From an uncultured Marinicella sp. (lineage in GTDB: Bacteria; Pseudomonadota; Gammaproteobacteria; Xanthomonadales; Marinicellaceae), in assembly GCA_947502595.1 (NCBI GenBank), contig CANNAM010000002.1:62001-126000 (forward strand): 64,000 bases of DNA, in the 5' to 3' direction. Under the pieces are notes generated by a model. It was not told where the DNA came from. It searched no databases and saw nothing but the letters and a program-made list of their open reading frames with translations. Below are positions 18,065-30,193 of this stretch, piece after piece. Both the position numbers and the translations under genes were made by a program. Numbering within the stretch: position 1 is the stretch's first letter; every line of letters begins with the position of its first letter.

Positions 18065-18487
18065 TTATCTTTTCAGATTTTTCTTCAACCTGGTAATGGC
18101 TTGTATTTGTGCAATGGCTTTGGCCAAATCTGCTTGTACCATAGCAAGGTCTTGCTTCTTATCATTGTTTTTCAACAAGTTTTCAGCTTCTTCTTTGGCT
18201 TGAATAGCTGCTGCTTCATCAATGTCATCAGCACGCACCGCAGTGTCGGCCAACACAGAAACCAAGTGCGGCTGAACTTCTAAGATACCACCGGAAACAT
18301 AAAAATCTTCCTCAGTGCCATCTTCAAACAAGACCCTTACCTGACCTGGTTTTAATTGTGTGATCAGGGGTGCATGTCTTGGAGCAATACCTAACTCTCC
18401 AGCCACGCCACTGGCGACCACCAATTTGGCTTGGCCTGAATAGATGGCTTCTTCTGCACTGACAATCTCACATTTTATGGTTGACAT
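18065..18487 (-). CDS. atpC: F1 ATP synthase epsilon subunit
   Basis: The 140-residue protein has the N-terminal beta-sandwich (CEIVSAEEAIYSGQAKLVVASGVAGELGIAPRHAPLITQLKPG) and a C-terminal helical hairpin of normal length. It is part of the central rotor stalk and inhibits ATP hydrolysis. It is the last gene of the operon, 11 bases after atpD, with a terminator immediately downstream. Confidence 0.96.
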   Translation of the reverse strand: MSTIKCEIVSAEEAIYSGQAKLVVASGVAGELGIAPRHAPLITQLKPGQVRVLFEDGTEEDFYVSGGILEVQPHLVSVLADTAVRADDIDEAAAIQAKEEAENLLKNNDKKQDLAMVQADLAKAIAQIQAITRLKKNLKR

Positions 18488-18498
18488 GATTATTTACC

Positions 18499-19902
<1,404 letters not shown>

Positions 19903-19908
19903 CTACTC

Positions 19909-20769
19909 CTATACTGCGGCTGCGCCGCCGACAATTTCTGAAATTTCTTGGGTAATGGCTGCTTGTCTTGCTTTGTTGTAAATCAACTGCAAATCTTTAA
20001 TCATGTCTGAAGCATTATCAGAAGCAGATTTCATCGCCACCATTCTGGCCGCATGCTCGGAGGCCAAATTTTCTAATACACCTTGGTAAACCAAAGACTC
20101 AATGTAACGACCTAACAACTGATCTAAAACTTCTTTGGCATCAGGCTCATACAGGTAATCCCAGTTTTCTGAGATCACTGTTTCCTCACTTGGAGGCAAC
20201 GGTAATAACTGATCAATAACTGGTTTTTGGCTCATGGTATTGATGAAATCGTTGTACACCAAATACAAATGACTTAATTCACCATTGGCATAAGCATCTA
20301 ACATCACTTTAACCACACCAATTAACTTGGTTAGTTCTGGTTGATCACCTAAAGATGATATATTGGCTTTCAAATTAACATTGGTTTTTTTGAACGTGCC
20401 TGCGGCTTTGTTACCGATAGTAACCACGTCAATTGCAGAACCTTTGCTTTCCCATTCACGCATGTGAATCACTGCTTGCTTAAATAAACCAGAGTTCAGA
20501 CCTCCACACAAACCTCGGTCTGTTGAAATAATGATGTAACCGACTCGGTCTACATCCTGATCCAACATAAAAGGGTGTTTGTATTCTGGTCTGGCTTTAG
20601 CCAAGTGACCAATGATTTGTCTGATCTTATGCGTGTAAGGTCTAGAGGCATGCATTTGATCTTGTGCCTTTTTAATCTTACTTGCAGAAACCATTTCCAA
20701 AGCAGTGGTCACCTTGCGGGTGGACTTAATGCTTTTGATCTTGGTTACAATTTCGCTACCGACTGCCAT
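19909..20769 (-). CDS. atpG: F1 ATP synthase gamma subunit
   Basis: The 286-residue protein has the conserved N-terminal coiled-coil start ([31 protein letters not shown]), the [14 protein letters not shown] segment and the C-terminal helix [17 protein letters not shown]. It is the rotating shaft inside the alpha3beta3 hexamer. It sits between atpA and atpD as usual. Confidence 0.97.
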   Translation of the reverse strand: MAVGSEIVTKIKSIKSTRKVTTALEMVSASKIKKAQDQMHASRPYTHKIRQIIGHLAKARPEYKHPFMLDQDVDRVGYIIISTDRGLCGGLNSGLFKQAVIHMREWESKGSAIDVVTIGNKAAGTFKKTNVNLKANISSLGDQPELTKLIGVVKVMLDAYANGELSHLYLVYNDFINTMSQKPVIDQLLPLPPSEETVISENWDYLYEPDAKEVLDQLLGRYIESLVYQGVLENLASEHAARMVAMKSASDNASDMIKDLQLIYNKARQAAITQEISEIVGGAAAV

Positions 20770-20816
20770 ATTTTTACCTGTTATTGGTTATTAACATTTA
20801 ATTTGCTAAAAACAGT

Positions 20817-22364
20817 TTACCAGCTGCCTGTTTTTTTGAAGTCTTCAATACCAGCTTTCAGCTTGGCTTCAATTTCATCATTGAAATCACCTGTTTCATT
20901 CAATGACTTCATGAAGGCTTCTTGGGTGTTATTCATGTGATCAATCAATGCACCTTCGAATTTACCGATTGCATCCATCGCCACATCATCCATAAAGCCG
21001 CGGTCAATGGCAAACAAAGACACTGCCATTTCAGCCACACTCATAGGTGAGTATTGTTTTTGTTTCATTAGTTCAGTTACACGTTGACCACGCTCTAACT
21101 GCGCTCTGGTTGCATCATCCAAATCTGAAGCAAACTGAGCAAATGCAGCCAATTCACGGTACTGTGCCAGTGCCAAACGAACACCACCACCTAATTTTTT
21201 AACCGCTTTGGTTTGAGCCGCACCACCCACACGAGACACCGATAAACCAGCATCAATCGCAGGACGAATACCTGAGTTGAATAAGTCAGTTCCTAAGAAA
21301 ATCTGACCATCAGTAATAGAAATTACGTTGGTTGGTACGAAAGCAGATACGTCACCTGCTTGCGTTTCAATGATAGGCAAGGCAGTCAAAGAACCGGTTT
21401 TGCCTTTCACTTCACCATTGGTAAAACGTTCAACGTAATCAGCGTTAACTCGAGCTGCACGTTCCAACAAACGTGAATGTAAATAGAATACGTCACCAGG
21501 ATAAGCTTCACGACCAGGAGGACGTTTCAACAACAATGACACTTGACGGTAAGCCCATGCTTGTTTAGTCAAGTCATCATAAATAATCAGTGCATCTTGA
21601 CCGCGGTCACGGTAGTACTCACCCATGGCACAACCAGAGTAAGGTGCAATGTATTGCATCGCTGCAGAATCAGAGGCCGTGGCAGCAACTATGATGGTGT
21701 GACCCATGGCGTCATGTTCTTCAAGCTTACGAACCAATGCCGCTACAGATGAACGTTTTTGACCGATGGCCACATAGATACAAACCACACCAGTGTTTTT
21801 TTGATTAATGATGGCATCAATCGCAACAGCTGTTTTACCTGTTTGTCTGTCTCCAATAATCAATTCACGTTGACCACGTCCAATTGGCACCATGGCATCA
21901 ATTGATTTCAAACCAGTTTGCACCGGCTCATCAACAGATTTACGGTCAATTACACCAGGGGCAATTTTTTCAATCGGTGAAGTCATTTTGGCTTCAATCG
22001 GGCCGTTGCCGTCGATTGGGTTACCCAAAGAGTCAACCACGCGACCAATCAATTCTGGGCCAACAGGAACTTCAAGAATACGACCAGTACACTTGGCTTT
22101 ATCGCCTTCTGAAATGTGGCCATAATCACCTAAAATTACTGCACCGACAGAATCTCTTTCCAGATTCAATGCCAAAGCATAGGTGTCGCCAGGTAATTCA
22201 ATCATTTCGCCTTGCATCGCATCGGCCAAACCGTGGACACGAACGATACCGTCTGAAATACTGACTACAGTACCTTCAGTACGGGCTTCTGACTGAACTT
22301 TAAAGTCCTTAATTCGATCTTTAATCAGTTCACTGATTTCTGATGGATTCAATGTCGTTTGCAT
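20817..22364 (-). CDS. atpA: F1 ATP synthase alpha subunit
   Basis: The 515-residue non-catalytic nucleotide-binding subunit has Walker [10 protein letters not shown] near residue 170, [13 protein letters not shown], the [23 protein letters not shown] segment and the C-terminal helical domain. A GAGGAA ribosome site precedes the ATG by about 6 bases. The gap to the upstream atpH gene is 159 bases, much longer than the other spacings in this operon (1-46 bases). Confidence 0.98.
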   Translation of the reverse strand: MQTTLNPSEISELIKDRIKDFKVQSEARTEGTVVSISDGIVRVHGLADAMQGEMIELPGDTYALALNLERDSVGAVILGDYGHISEGDKAKCTGRILEVPVGPELIGRVVDSLGNPIDGNGPIEAKMTSPIEKIAPGVIDRKSVDEPVQTGLKSIDAMVPIGRGQRELIIGDRQTGKTAVAIDAIINQKNTGVVCIYVAIGQKRSSVAALVRKLEEHDAMGHTIIVAATASDSAAMQYIAPYSGCAMGEYYRDRGQDALIIYDDLTKQAWAYRQVSLLLKRPPGREAYPGDVFYLHSRLLERAARVNADYVERFTNGEVKGKTGSLTALPIIETQAGDVSAFVPTNVISITDGQIFLGTDLFNSGIRPAIDAGLSVSRVGGAAQTKAVKKLGGGVRLALAQYRELAAFAQFASDLDDATRAQLERGQRVTELMKQKQYSPMSVAEMAVSLFAIDRGFMDDVAMDAIGKFEGALIDHMNNTQEAFMKSLNETGDFNDEIEAKLKAGIEDFKKTGSW

Positions 22365-22523
22365 TGTATTTCCTCGTATTCTATAAGTCTATCGACTTAA
22401 TTTAGTTATAAATAGTTACTCTTTTTTCACTGCATGTTGTGAAAATAGATTTCACTCTAAACTGATGTTCTTTTTGGTGAGTCAAGCTATAAGCCGACAC
22501 ACCTGTAACAGCCACTCAGGCCA

Positions 22524-23051
22524 CTAAACTCCAAGCTGAGTCTTCAAACGGTTTACTTTACCGCGCAAAGAGCCATCAATCACCAAGTCTCCGCAGTGAA
22601 TTATGGCACCGCCCATCATGGTATCATCGACATGAGTTTGTAAGCTGATTTGTTTACCGGTGCGTTTGCTGAGTGCCGCAATCATGGCTTGTTGTTGAGC
22701 TGCCGTTAAAGCCACCGCAGAATATACATCCACAGTCAAAGACTGCGAATCCAACTCGCTGTAGTATTGATACAACTCAGCCACTTCTGGCAATAAACTC
22801 AAACGGTCATTTTCAACCAGTAAACGAACAAAGTTTTTATAATGCTCACTGGCATCATCACCACCGACCAATTGAACCAGCTCTTCATCAAGCACATCTG
22901 GTCTATTGAAGTGGTTAAGAATCTGCGCGTTTTGAGCTAAACCTGCTGCAACCATCAAATCTTTCGACCATTGGTCTACAACTGATTCACTTTTGGCGAA
23001 ATCAAATGCCGCTTTGGCGTAGGGTCTGGCTAATGTGATTGATTCACTCAT
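22524..23051 (-). CDS. atpH: F1 ATP synthase delta subunit
   Basis: The 175-residue protein has the delta/OSCP start TLARPYAKAAFDFAK and the C-terminal signature DTMMGGAIIHCGDLVIDGSLRGKVNRLKTQL. It connects the peripheral stalk to the top of F1. It starts 1 base after the atpF stop. Confidence 0.96.
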   Translation of the reverse strand: MSESITLARPYAKAAFDFAKSESVVDQWSKDLMVAAGLAQNAQILNHFNRPDVLDEELVQLVGGDDASEHYKNFVRLLVENDRLSLLPEVAELYQYYSELDSQSLTVDVYSAVALTAAQQQAMIAALSKRTGKQISLQTHVDDTMMGGAIIHCGDLVIDGSLRGKVNRLKTQLGV

Positions 23052-23052
23052 T

Positions 23053-23523
23053 TCAAATCTCTTTGATCAAGTCATCCAACAAATCAGCATGCTTGTTGGC
23101 ATCCACTTCTTTACCAAGCAACTGTTCTGTACCAGCAATGGCCAATGCAGAAACTTGTTGCCGCAAAGCTTCTTTGGCACGGTTGGCTTCCTGTTCAATC
23201 TCAGCCTTGGCTGCACTGAACTGACGTTCTTTTTCAGCCAACGCATCATTTTTCGCTTGTTCCTTGATCTTAGTTGCCATTTGCGTCGCCTGGTCTTTTA
23301 TGTGACTGGCTTGCTCTTTGGCTTCTACTATCAAAGTGTCAACTTTGGCTTTGGCTTGATTCAGTTCTTTTTCAGCACGATCACCTGCCGCTAAGCCGTT
23401 AGCAATTTTCTTCTCACGCTCTTCCATGGCACCCAAGATATGCGGCCAAATGTACTTCATAGTTAACCAAACCACGGCAAAGAAAGCCAAGATTTGGATT
23501 AAAATTGTGACATTTAAATTCAT
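23053..23523 (-). CDS. atpF: F0 ATP synthase b subunit
   Basis: The 156-residue protein has one N-terminal membrane segment (about 5-25, ILIQILAFFAVVWLTMKYIWP) and a long, charged Ala/Lys/Glu-rich coiled coil. Two copies form the peripheral stalk. Length and position between atpE and atpH are standard. Confidence 0.96.
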   Translation of the reverse strand: MNLNVTILIQILAFFAVVWLTMKYIWPHILGAMEEREKKIANGLAAGDRAEKELNQAKAKVDTLIVEAKEQASHIKDQATQMATKIKEQAKNDALAEKERQFSAAKAEIEQEANRAKEALRQQVSALAIAGTEQLLGKEVDANKHADLLDDLIKEI

Positions 23524-23559
23524 GTTACTTATCCCGCCTTAAGATTATAAAGAAAGTGA

Positions 23560-23880
<321 letters not shown>

Positions 23881-23893
23881 TTAAAGTTAAAAA

Positions 23894-24757
<864 letters not shown>

Positions 24758-24766
24758 TCAATATTC

Positions 24767-25147
24767 TCATTTAAAAGCCGTTAATAGAGCCACCCAAAAA
24801 GTAAAAAAGGTAGCGACAAATCCGAGTAACAATGGCAACAACGCCAGCTCCAAAACAACAATCGCGATGTAAAACAACACCACCACTGTTATTATTTTGA
24901 AGAGCTCCCCAGTCACCATGCGTGATTTTATCTGCCTTTGTTCTCGTACCGGCGATAAAAACACAATGGATGCAAACACCAGCGACCCCAACGTACTGAT
25001 TGAAGCACCGGCAAAGGCTGCATAAGCTGATGGCATTCCTTGCACAAAGTAGAAAACAACCGCCACCAACACACCTATCATCAACTGATGCAAAGGTATC
25101 TTAAACACTGTTTTCTTGACTTCTTTATAGGATAATTCAGCTGTCAT
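24767..25147 (-). CDS. atpI: ATP synthase subunit I
   Basis: The 126-residue protein with four predicted membrane segments opens the atp operon. AtpI assists assembly of the c-ring or Mg transport in some species and is not part of the final enzyme. Sequence conservation in this family is low, so the call rests on topology, the GxLVFASIVFLSP segment and position directly before atpB. Confidence 0.88.
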   Translation of the reverse strand: MTAELSYKEVKKTVFKIPLHQLMIGVLVAVVFYFVQGMPSAYAAFAGASISTLGSLVFASIVFLSPVREQRQIKSRMVTGELFKIITVVVLFYIAIVVLELALLPLLLGFVATFFTFWVALLTAFK

Positions 25148-25221
25148 TCGAGCCTCTGCAGACCAATCTCAGCGGTCTATTAATTTAAGTTAAACCAACC
25201 GCCTTCAATAAAAGCGGGTGC

Positions 25222-25250
25222 ATTATAATTGCTTAATCCCGCTAAAGCAA
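25222..25250 (-). promoter_or_regulatory. Promoter of the ATP synthase operon
   Basis: On the minus strand TTGCTT (25245-25250) and a perfect TATAAT (25222-25227) are separated by exactly 17 bases. This places the transcript start about 65-70 bases before atpI. Confidence 0.75.
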
Positions 25251-25360
25251 CGGCTTTAACCATAAATAACTGCTGCCCCAATATATCCGATACAGTTACC
25301 ATGAATTAACCGCAGCGCGCTCCAATGTTCCAAGCTTGCCCAGTCCCATTATTTCAACTG

Positions 25361-26269
25361 TTATTCAGGGCGCTTTTTCTTTGCCCGAGGATGTGCTTGG
25401 TCATACACCTGTGCCAGGTGCTGGAAGTTCAAGTGGGTGTAAATCTGGGTGGTGGATAAATCTGCATGACCCAACATTTCTTGGATGGCACGCAAATCCC
25501 CTGAAGATTCTAACATATGTGAAGCAAAAGAATGGCGCAATAAATGTGGATAAACCCGTTCCCACAAACCTTGCTGTTGGGCCCAGTACTTAACTCTGGC
25601 TTGAATACTGCGGTTTTTTAACTGCCCACCCCTTTGGCTGATGAACACATAGGGCACAGCGCTTTGGTTCCATAACAACGCAATCGGCTGCCATGCCAAT
25701 AACGCCTGTTTGGCCATTTTGCCCAATGGCACTACCCGCTCTTTATTGCCTTTACCCAGCACCCGCACCACAGAATCATCTAAATTCAAATCATGCCACA
25801 ACAAACCAGACAGTTCAGACAAACGCAAACCCGAAGAATAAAACAACTCCAGCAAGGCTTTGTCTCGAAGCGCAATCTCTGTGTCAGCCTTGATATCTAA
25901 CAAACGGAATAATGTGTCAACATCAAGCACTTCAGGCAAAGTGCGTTTGATTCTGGGTGTTGCCACCAACTCAACCGGATTGTGCGTCATCAGCTCGGGA
26001 TGTTGTTTTTGGCAAAAGGCAAAAAAGTTTTTCAAGTGTGATCGGTACCGCGCCAATGATTTGGCTGCAGCGCCTGTGGCGGATCTTCCCATCAAGTATT
26101 TTCGCACCACAGCTTCATCTACGGCATCAATGGGCGTGTCACCAGACGCTGGCAAAGTTCGCATAAAATGTTCAATGTCGCGGCGATTGGCGTCCACAGT
26201 TAGTGGTGACAAATGCCGGTGTATGGCTAGATGTTCAAGGTAGACATCAAGACATGACTTGATTTTCAT
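25361..26269 (-). CDS. xerC: Tyrosine recombinase XerC
   Basis: The 302-residue protein has the N-terminal SAM-like core-binding domain (1-95) and the catalytic domain with all active residues visible: Arg149 (SSGLRLSEL), Lys173, His242/Arg245 (HLLRHSFASH), His268 (LGHADLSTT) and Tyr277 nucleophile (QIYTH). With XerD it resolves chromosome dimers at dif. It overlaps DUF484 by 23 bases at the end of the conserved lptM-dapF-DUF484-xerC operon, which identifies it as XerC rather than XerD or an integrase. Confidence 0.96.
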   Translation of the reverse strand: MKIKSCLDVYLEHLAIHRHLSPLTVDANRRDIEHFMRTLPASGDTPIDAVDEAVVRKYLMGRSATGAAAKSLARYRSHLKNFFAFCQKQHPELMTHNPVELVATPRIKRTLPEVLDVDTLFRLLDIKADTEIALRDKALLELFYSSGLRLSELSGLLWHDLNLDDSVVRVLGKGNKERVVPLGKMAKQALLAWQPIALLWNQSAVPYVFISQRGGQLKNRSIQARVKYWAQQQGLWERVYPHLLRHSFASHMLESSGDLRAIQEMLGHADLSTTQIYTHLNFQHLAQVYDQAHPRAKKKRPE

Positions 26270-26936
26270 CTACAGGTTCAAGTTGGGTGAAATAGGCGGC
26301 CAACACTTGGGCTAACTTTTGCAATAAATCACTGGCAGAATTGGGGTGAAACTTTTCTTCATCTTTACTGGCAAAGGCCATCAAACCAAACTGGGCCTGA
26401 TCACCAATGGGCAACACCACTGCCGACTGGATGTCATCAACCGAACCGAAAATACTTTGTATTTGGTCTTTCTTAAGCCGCCCAAACAAGGGTTCCGGCT
26501 TGGCTTTGAACACAGCAAACTGGCTGACTTGACTGCTGTTCAATAGGGCCAAATGTTCGCTTTCAACCAGTTCCACCATGCCTTCTGCTACCAACAACTT
26601 AAAATAGTCTGCTGGAAAATGTTCAGTTACAAATGCCACAAACTCAGGTAAGTAAGCCACCTCATCAACCACTGACAGCCTGGTCAACAAGTCGAACAAA
26701 CGATTCATCACAGATTCACTCTGCTGGGCATTGGCGATCAGCTGTGAAATTTGCGCTTTCAGTTGCTGGTTTTGCTGTTGCAAAGTGCGCAATTGGTGGG
26801 TGGTTAAATTGGTTAATTCACCTTCAGTTTCAACCACTTCAATGGCCGACATCAATTCAGGGTGTTGAGCAAAAAAACGTGGGTTTTTCAGCAAGTAATT
26901 TTTGACTGCTTTTTGGATTTTTAAATCATTGCTCAT
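26247..26936 (-). CDS. DUF484 GAF-like protein
   Basis: The 229-residue protein has the DUF484 start (VKNYLLKNPRFFAQHPELM), a short coiled coil (about 40-75, rich in Gln and Leu) and a GAF-like C-terminal domain. DUF484 proteins lie between dapF and xerC in many gammaproteobacteria, and no function is established. Spacing is 29 bases from dapF, with a 23-base overlap with xerC. Confidence 0.9.
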   Translation of the reverse strand: MSNDLKIQKAVKNYLLKNPRFFAQHPELMSAIEVVETEGELTNLTTHQLRTLQQQNQQLKAQISQLIANAQQSESVMNRLFDLLTRLSVVDEVAYLPEFVAFVTEHFPADYFKLLVAEGMVELVESEHLALLNSSQVSQFAVFKAKPEPLFGRLKKDQIQSIFGSVDDIQSAVVLPIGDQAQFGLMAFASKDEEKFHPNSASDLLQKLAQVLAAYFTQLEPVDENQVMS

Positions 26937-26965
26937 ACACTTCTCTATACTTTGGTGCGGGTTGT

Positions 26966-27757
26966 TTATTTTTTTCTTACAGCCAACTGGCCCTGGTACA
27001 CGGCTCGAGCTGGCCCGGTGAGGGTGATTTTATCACAAACCAAATCATAACTGACTTTGAGGTCCCCACCCAACATTGAAACCGTTAAGGGAGTGGTGGT
27101 TTGTAACAAGGTGGCGCTGGCAATGGCAGCCGCACATGCCCCAGAGCCACACGCTTGCGTTTCACCAACACCTCGCTCAATCACCCGCAGCTGGATGTGG
27201 TGATCATCGATCTTTTTAATCGCTTCAACATTGGCACCTGTTTTGAAATGGTTGTTGACGATGTGACTGAAAGGCTCAAGGTCTTTGGTGGTTAATTGTG
27301 GCTCATGGTAAACCCAATGCGGGTTGCCCATTTCAACATAATACCCATCAATTCCAGCTATGCACTGCTGCTCTACTTGAATGGTTTGCTCAAAAGTCAC
27401 CGAGATGTGATCTTCATCCAGATAATTCAAAATAACATCCCCACCTTGACCACTCAGTTTGAGGTTATGTACTTTTACACCTTGATGGTGTAAATAATGG
27501 GCTATGGCTCGTTGTCCGTTACCACATTGTTCAGCTTCACCGCCATCGGCATTGAAAAAACGGTAGGACAAGCCTGCCTCACTCTGCCCCAGCACAATCA
27601 ATTGGTCAAAACCTACCCCGGTTCGGCGATTGGCCCACTCTGATATTTCTGCAGCAGAAATGTCAATAGCCACCGTCCGACCATCCAACAACATGAAATC
27701 ATTGCCTAAACCATGTAATTTCTCAAAGTTCAACTTGTTTATTTTCACTTGATTCAT
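26966..27757 (-). CDS. dapF: Diaminopimelate epimerase
   Basis: I start it at the ATG at 27757 (263 residues), which gives the normal N-terminus NKLNFEKLHGLGNDFMLLDG. A longer frame upstream would run further into lptM. The two catalytic Cys residues are Cys78 (AEQCGNGQRA) and Cys203 (ETQACGSGACAAA). It converts LL- to meso-diaminopimelate for lysine and peptidoglycan. The start overlaps the lptM 3' end by 35 bases. Confidence 0.96.
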   Translation of the reverse strand: MNQVKINKLNFEKLHGLGNDFMLLDGRTVAIDISAAEISEWANRRTGVGFDQLIVLGQSEAGLSYRFFNADGGEAEQCGNGQRAIAHYLHHQGVKVHNLKLSGQGGDVILNYLDEDHISVTFEQTIQVEQQCIAGIDGYYVEMGNPHWVYHEPQLTTKDLEPFSHIVNNHFKTGANVEAIKKIDDHHIQLRVIERGVGETQACGSGACAAAIASATLLQTTTPLTVSMLGGDLKVSYDLVCDKITLTGPARAVYQGQLAVRKK

Positions 27758-27926
27758 CAGCAGCTTCAGCCCCAATTTTTTCGACTTTATCTTCAACAGG
27801 CAAATACAATTCACCTTTATTTCCACATGCACTTAAGCCCAACAGCAATAATGCTATTGCAGACACCTTGGTCAACGTACGGTCACTTGACCAGTGCATT
27901 TTTTTCACCGTGAATTTGTTTGGCAT
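27723..27926 (-). CDS. lptM: LptM-type small lipoprotein
   Basis: The 67-residue lipoprotein has a hydrophobic signal and lipobox LSAC with Cys34, followed by GNKGELYLP, the YifL/LptM signature. LptM assists maturation of the LPS translocon LptD/E in the outer membrane. It is the first gene of the dapF-xerC operon, as in many gammaproteobacteria. The start is either the ATG at 27926 or an internal ATG at residue 10; a basic N-terminus fits both. Confidence 0.88.
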   Translation of the reverse strand: MPNKFTVKKMHWSSDRTLTKVSAIALLLLGLSACGNKGELYLPVEDKVEKIGAEAADESSENKQVEL

Positions 27927-27932
27927 AAATGT

Positions 27933-27959
27933 TTGAGGTAACTTTAAAGACGTTATAAT
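27933..27959 (+). promoter_or_regulatory. Promoter of the carboxylesterase-birA unit
   Basis: Perfect TATAAT at 27954-27959 with TTGAGG at 27933-27938 (15-base spacer). The -10 box overlaps the -10 box of the divergent lptM promoter. Confidence 0.5.
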
Positions 27960-27983
27960 AGAACGCTTTTAAATAGATAACAA
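27955..27983 (-). promoter_or_regulatory. Promoter of the lptM-dapF-xerC operon
   Basis: On the minus strand TTGTTA (27978-27983) and TATTAT (27955-27960) have a 17-base spacer, about 30 bases before the lptM start. Confidence 0.6.
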
Positions 27984-27995
27984 GTCACAATACAT

Positions 27996-28646
27996 ATGTT
28001 AGATTTTATCAGTCAAAAAACTGGCGACAAACCTGAATTATTGGTCATTTGGCTGCATGGATTGGGCGCTGACGGTCATGATTTTGAACCTGTGGTGCCA
28101 CAATTTGTCAATCCAGACAAAGCCATTCAGTTTATATTTCCACATGCCCCCATACAACCAGTCACCATCAACGGTGGTATGGAAATGCGATCTTGGTATG
28201 ACATCAAAATGATGGACATCGGTAAAATGCCTGACGAAGCCGGAATCCGTCAATCAGAACAACAGGTATTGGCTTTGATTGAAGCACAAATCAAAGCGGG
28301 TTTCAAAGCCGAACAAATTGTATTGGCTGGCTTCTCTCAAGGCGGTGCCATTGCGCTGCATACTGCCACCAGAACCCAACACAAACTAGCTGGGGTGGTG
28401 GCGCTGAGTTGCTATTTGCCCATCGCTGAAAAACTCAGTGAAGAACAATCAGGCAAAAACTTGACCACGCCATTCTTTTTGGCTCATGGCAGCCATGACC
28501 CTGTGGTGCCTTTTGCCTTAGGCCAAAGCTCATTCCAAGCACTCAAAGCAGCTGGTTATTCAGTCAGCTGGCATGAGTACCCACTTCAGCACGGGGTATC
28601 CATGGATGAATTAGAAGACATCAAACGCTTTATCTTGAAGTTGTGA
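27996..28646 (+). CDS. Carboxylesterase/phospholipase (PF02230 type)
   Basis: The 216-residue cytoplasmic alpha/beta hydrolase has the family start WLHGLGADGHDFEPVVP. The catalytic triad is Ser114 (AGFSQGGAIALH), Asp168 (HGSHDPVVP) and His199 (YPLQHGVSMDEL). The family includes esterase II of Pseudomonas and acyl-protein thioesterases; it acts on short acyl esters in vitro. Length is normal. It is divergent from lptM. Confidence 0.92.
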   Translation: MLDFISQKTGDKPELLVIWLHGLGADGHDFEPVVPQFVNPDKAIQFIFPHAPIQPVTINGGMEMRSWYDIKMMDIGKMPDEAGIRQSEQQVLALIEAQIKAGFKAEQIVLAGFSQGGAIALHTATRTQHKLAGVVALSCYLPIAEKLSEEQSGKNLTTPFFLAHGSHDPVVPFALGQSSFQALKAAGYSVSWHEYPLQHGVSMDELEDIKRFILKL

Positions 28647-28659
28647 TTGCCAACGGTTT

Positions 28660-29469
28660 ATGACCCAGCAGAGTACAGATAAACTTATCAATGACACGTT
28701 CCATGCCGATGTGATTGATGTTGATTTCATCCAACAGCACCTGCCCAAAGGCCACAGCTGTCAGTGGCTGGAGTCTGTGCCATCGACCCAAACTGCAGTC
28801 AAAGCCAACAGCTTATTAGTCGCCGAACACCAATCTGCAGGTATGGGGCGTCGCGGTAAATTGTGGCTGACACCCAAAGGCCGTGCCATTTGTTTGTCTT
28901 ATCGATTTGCACTGCCGTTGCCAGTAGCGCAAATGGCTGGCTACCAAATCACCACCGCCTTGGCCATCACAGCTACCATTCACAGTTTTGAACCAAGCGC
29001 TGCTGTACAATTAAAATGGCCCAATGACTTATACCACCAAGGTAAAAAATTTGCTGGTATCTTAATCAACTTGATTCCACAACAACAACACACCGAAGTC
29101 ATTGTCGGTATTGGCATCAACTGGCAGCTGACAACAGCCCAGCTGAACTCGGTCAAGCAAGCCGTCAGCAACATACCTTTGGCACAACTTAAATCGAACC
29201 GAACACCCACCCGCAGCCAATTTATCGTGCAGCTGATAACCCACATTGAAAATCACAACCAAGAATTTGTGGCTCATGGCTTAAGCGGATTTTTACACCA
29301 ATGGCAACAGCATGACTACCTGCTGCACCAACAACTGGCAGTCAGCGGCGAACAACTGCAAGCAACTGGCGTGTACCAAGGCATCAACCAACATGGCGAA
29401 TTGCTGTTACAAACCCAACAGGGAATCAAAGCTTTCTGCAGTGGCGAAGTCAGCGTCAAGGCCGTATAA
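28660..29469 (+). CDS. birA: Biotin-[acetyl-CoA-carboxylase] ligase without repressor domain
   Basis: The 269-residue protein attaches biotin to the carboxylase carrier protein. The biotinyl-5'-AMP loop is GMGRRGKLW (61-69; GRGRxG in the family) and the KWPND motif is at 119-123, followed by KFAGILIN and GIGINW. The winged-helix N-terminus of bifunctional BirA is missing; only about 35 residues precede the catalytic domain. It should therefore be an enzyme only, not a bio-operon repressor. It follows the esterase by 13 bases. Confidence 0.92.
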   Translation: MTQQSTDKLINDTFHADVIDVDFIQQHLPKGHSCQWLESVPSTQTAVKANSLLVAEHQSAGMGRRGKLWLTPKGRAICLSYRFALPLPVAQMAGYQITTALAITATIHSFEPSAAVQLKWPNDLYHQGKKFAGILINLIPQQQHTEVIVGIGINWQLTTAQLNSVKQAVSNIPLAQLKSNRTPTRSQFIVQLITHIENHNQEFVAHGLSGFLHQWQQHDYLLHQQLAVSGEQLQATGVYQGINQHGELLLQTQQGIKAFCSGEVSVKAV

Positions 29470-29507
29470 TTCGAGCATCCATTGAGAGACCTTAACCCTT
29501 AATATTA

Positions 29508-30170
29508 ATGCGTTACTTATTCATCATTTTTTTATTGGCCAACATTGCTTTTTTTGTCTGGGCACAACGCTTGTCACCTCAAGCCAAAAGCACTTTCAAG
29601 GTGGTCGATGATGGGGTCGCTAAAATTCAATTAATCAAAGAATCTGAACCGCACAAAACCGCCGAAGAAACACCTCAGCCCAGCTTGAACCTCAATGGAG
29701 ACGTGCAACAACTGTGTTACTCCGCTGGACCTTTTGATGTTGAATCCAGCGTACATGCTGCCAAAGAAACTTTAGAGCCTTTGGTGCTTAAAACCAATAT
29801 CCGTAAAATCACCACCACCCAAGAAGCAGGTTACTGGGTCTACTTACCGGCTTTGGCCAGCCGCACTGAAGCCTTGAAAAAGGGCCGTGAACTGGCAGCT
29901 GCTTTTGTTAAAGATTATTATGTGGTCACCTCTGGCGACAATGAAAACTCCATTTCATTGGGTTTATACCGTGAACCCTACAATGCCGACAGCCGCATCG
30001 CCGAATTATCGAAAAAAGGTTTTCAGGTGAACAAAGAAATTCGCATCGAACAATGGCCAGAATTTTGGTTGGATTTCAGCATCACCGAAACTCAACTGGC
30101 GACCTTACCCAACCTCAAAGACACTTACCAAGACATCAGTCAAAACGAAGTGATTTGTAAAAACAACTGA
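29508..30170 (+). CDS. SPOR-like membrane-anchored protein
   Basis: The 220-residue protein has an N-terminal membrane anchor (residues 2-19, IIFLLANIAFFVWAQ), a linker and a region (about 65-200) resembling a SPOR-type fold (CYSAGPF..., YWVYLPALASRTEALKKGREL...). SPOR domains bind denuded septal peptidoglycan. In related genomes a SPOR gene follows birA and coaX; here coaX is not between them. The sequence match is loose, so the name is based on both context and partial motifs. Confidence 0.65.
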   Translation: MRYLFIIFLLANIAFFVWAQRLSPQAKSTFKVVDDGVAKIQLIKESEPHKTAEETPQPSLNLNGDVQQLCYSAGPFDVESSVHAAKETLEPLVLKTNIRKITTTQEAGYWVYLPALASRTEALKKGRELAAAFVKDYYVVTSGDNENSISLGLYREPYNADSRIAELSKKGFQVNKEIRIEQWPEFWLDFSITETQLATLPNLKDTYQDISQNEVICKNN

Positions 30171-30193
30171 GTGACCATTTGGGACATGGCACC

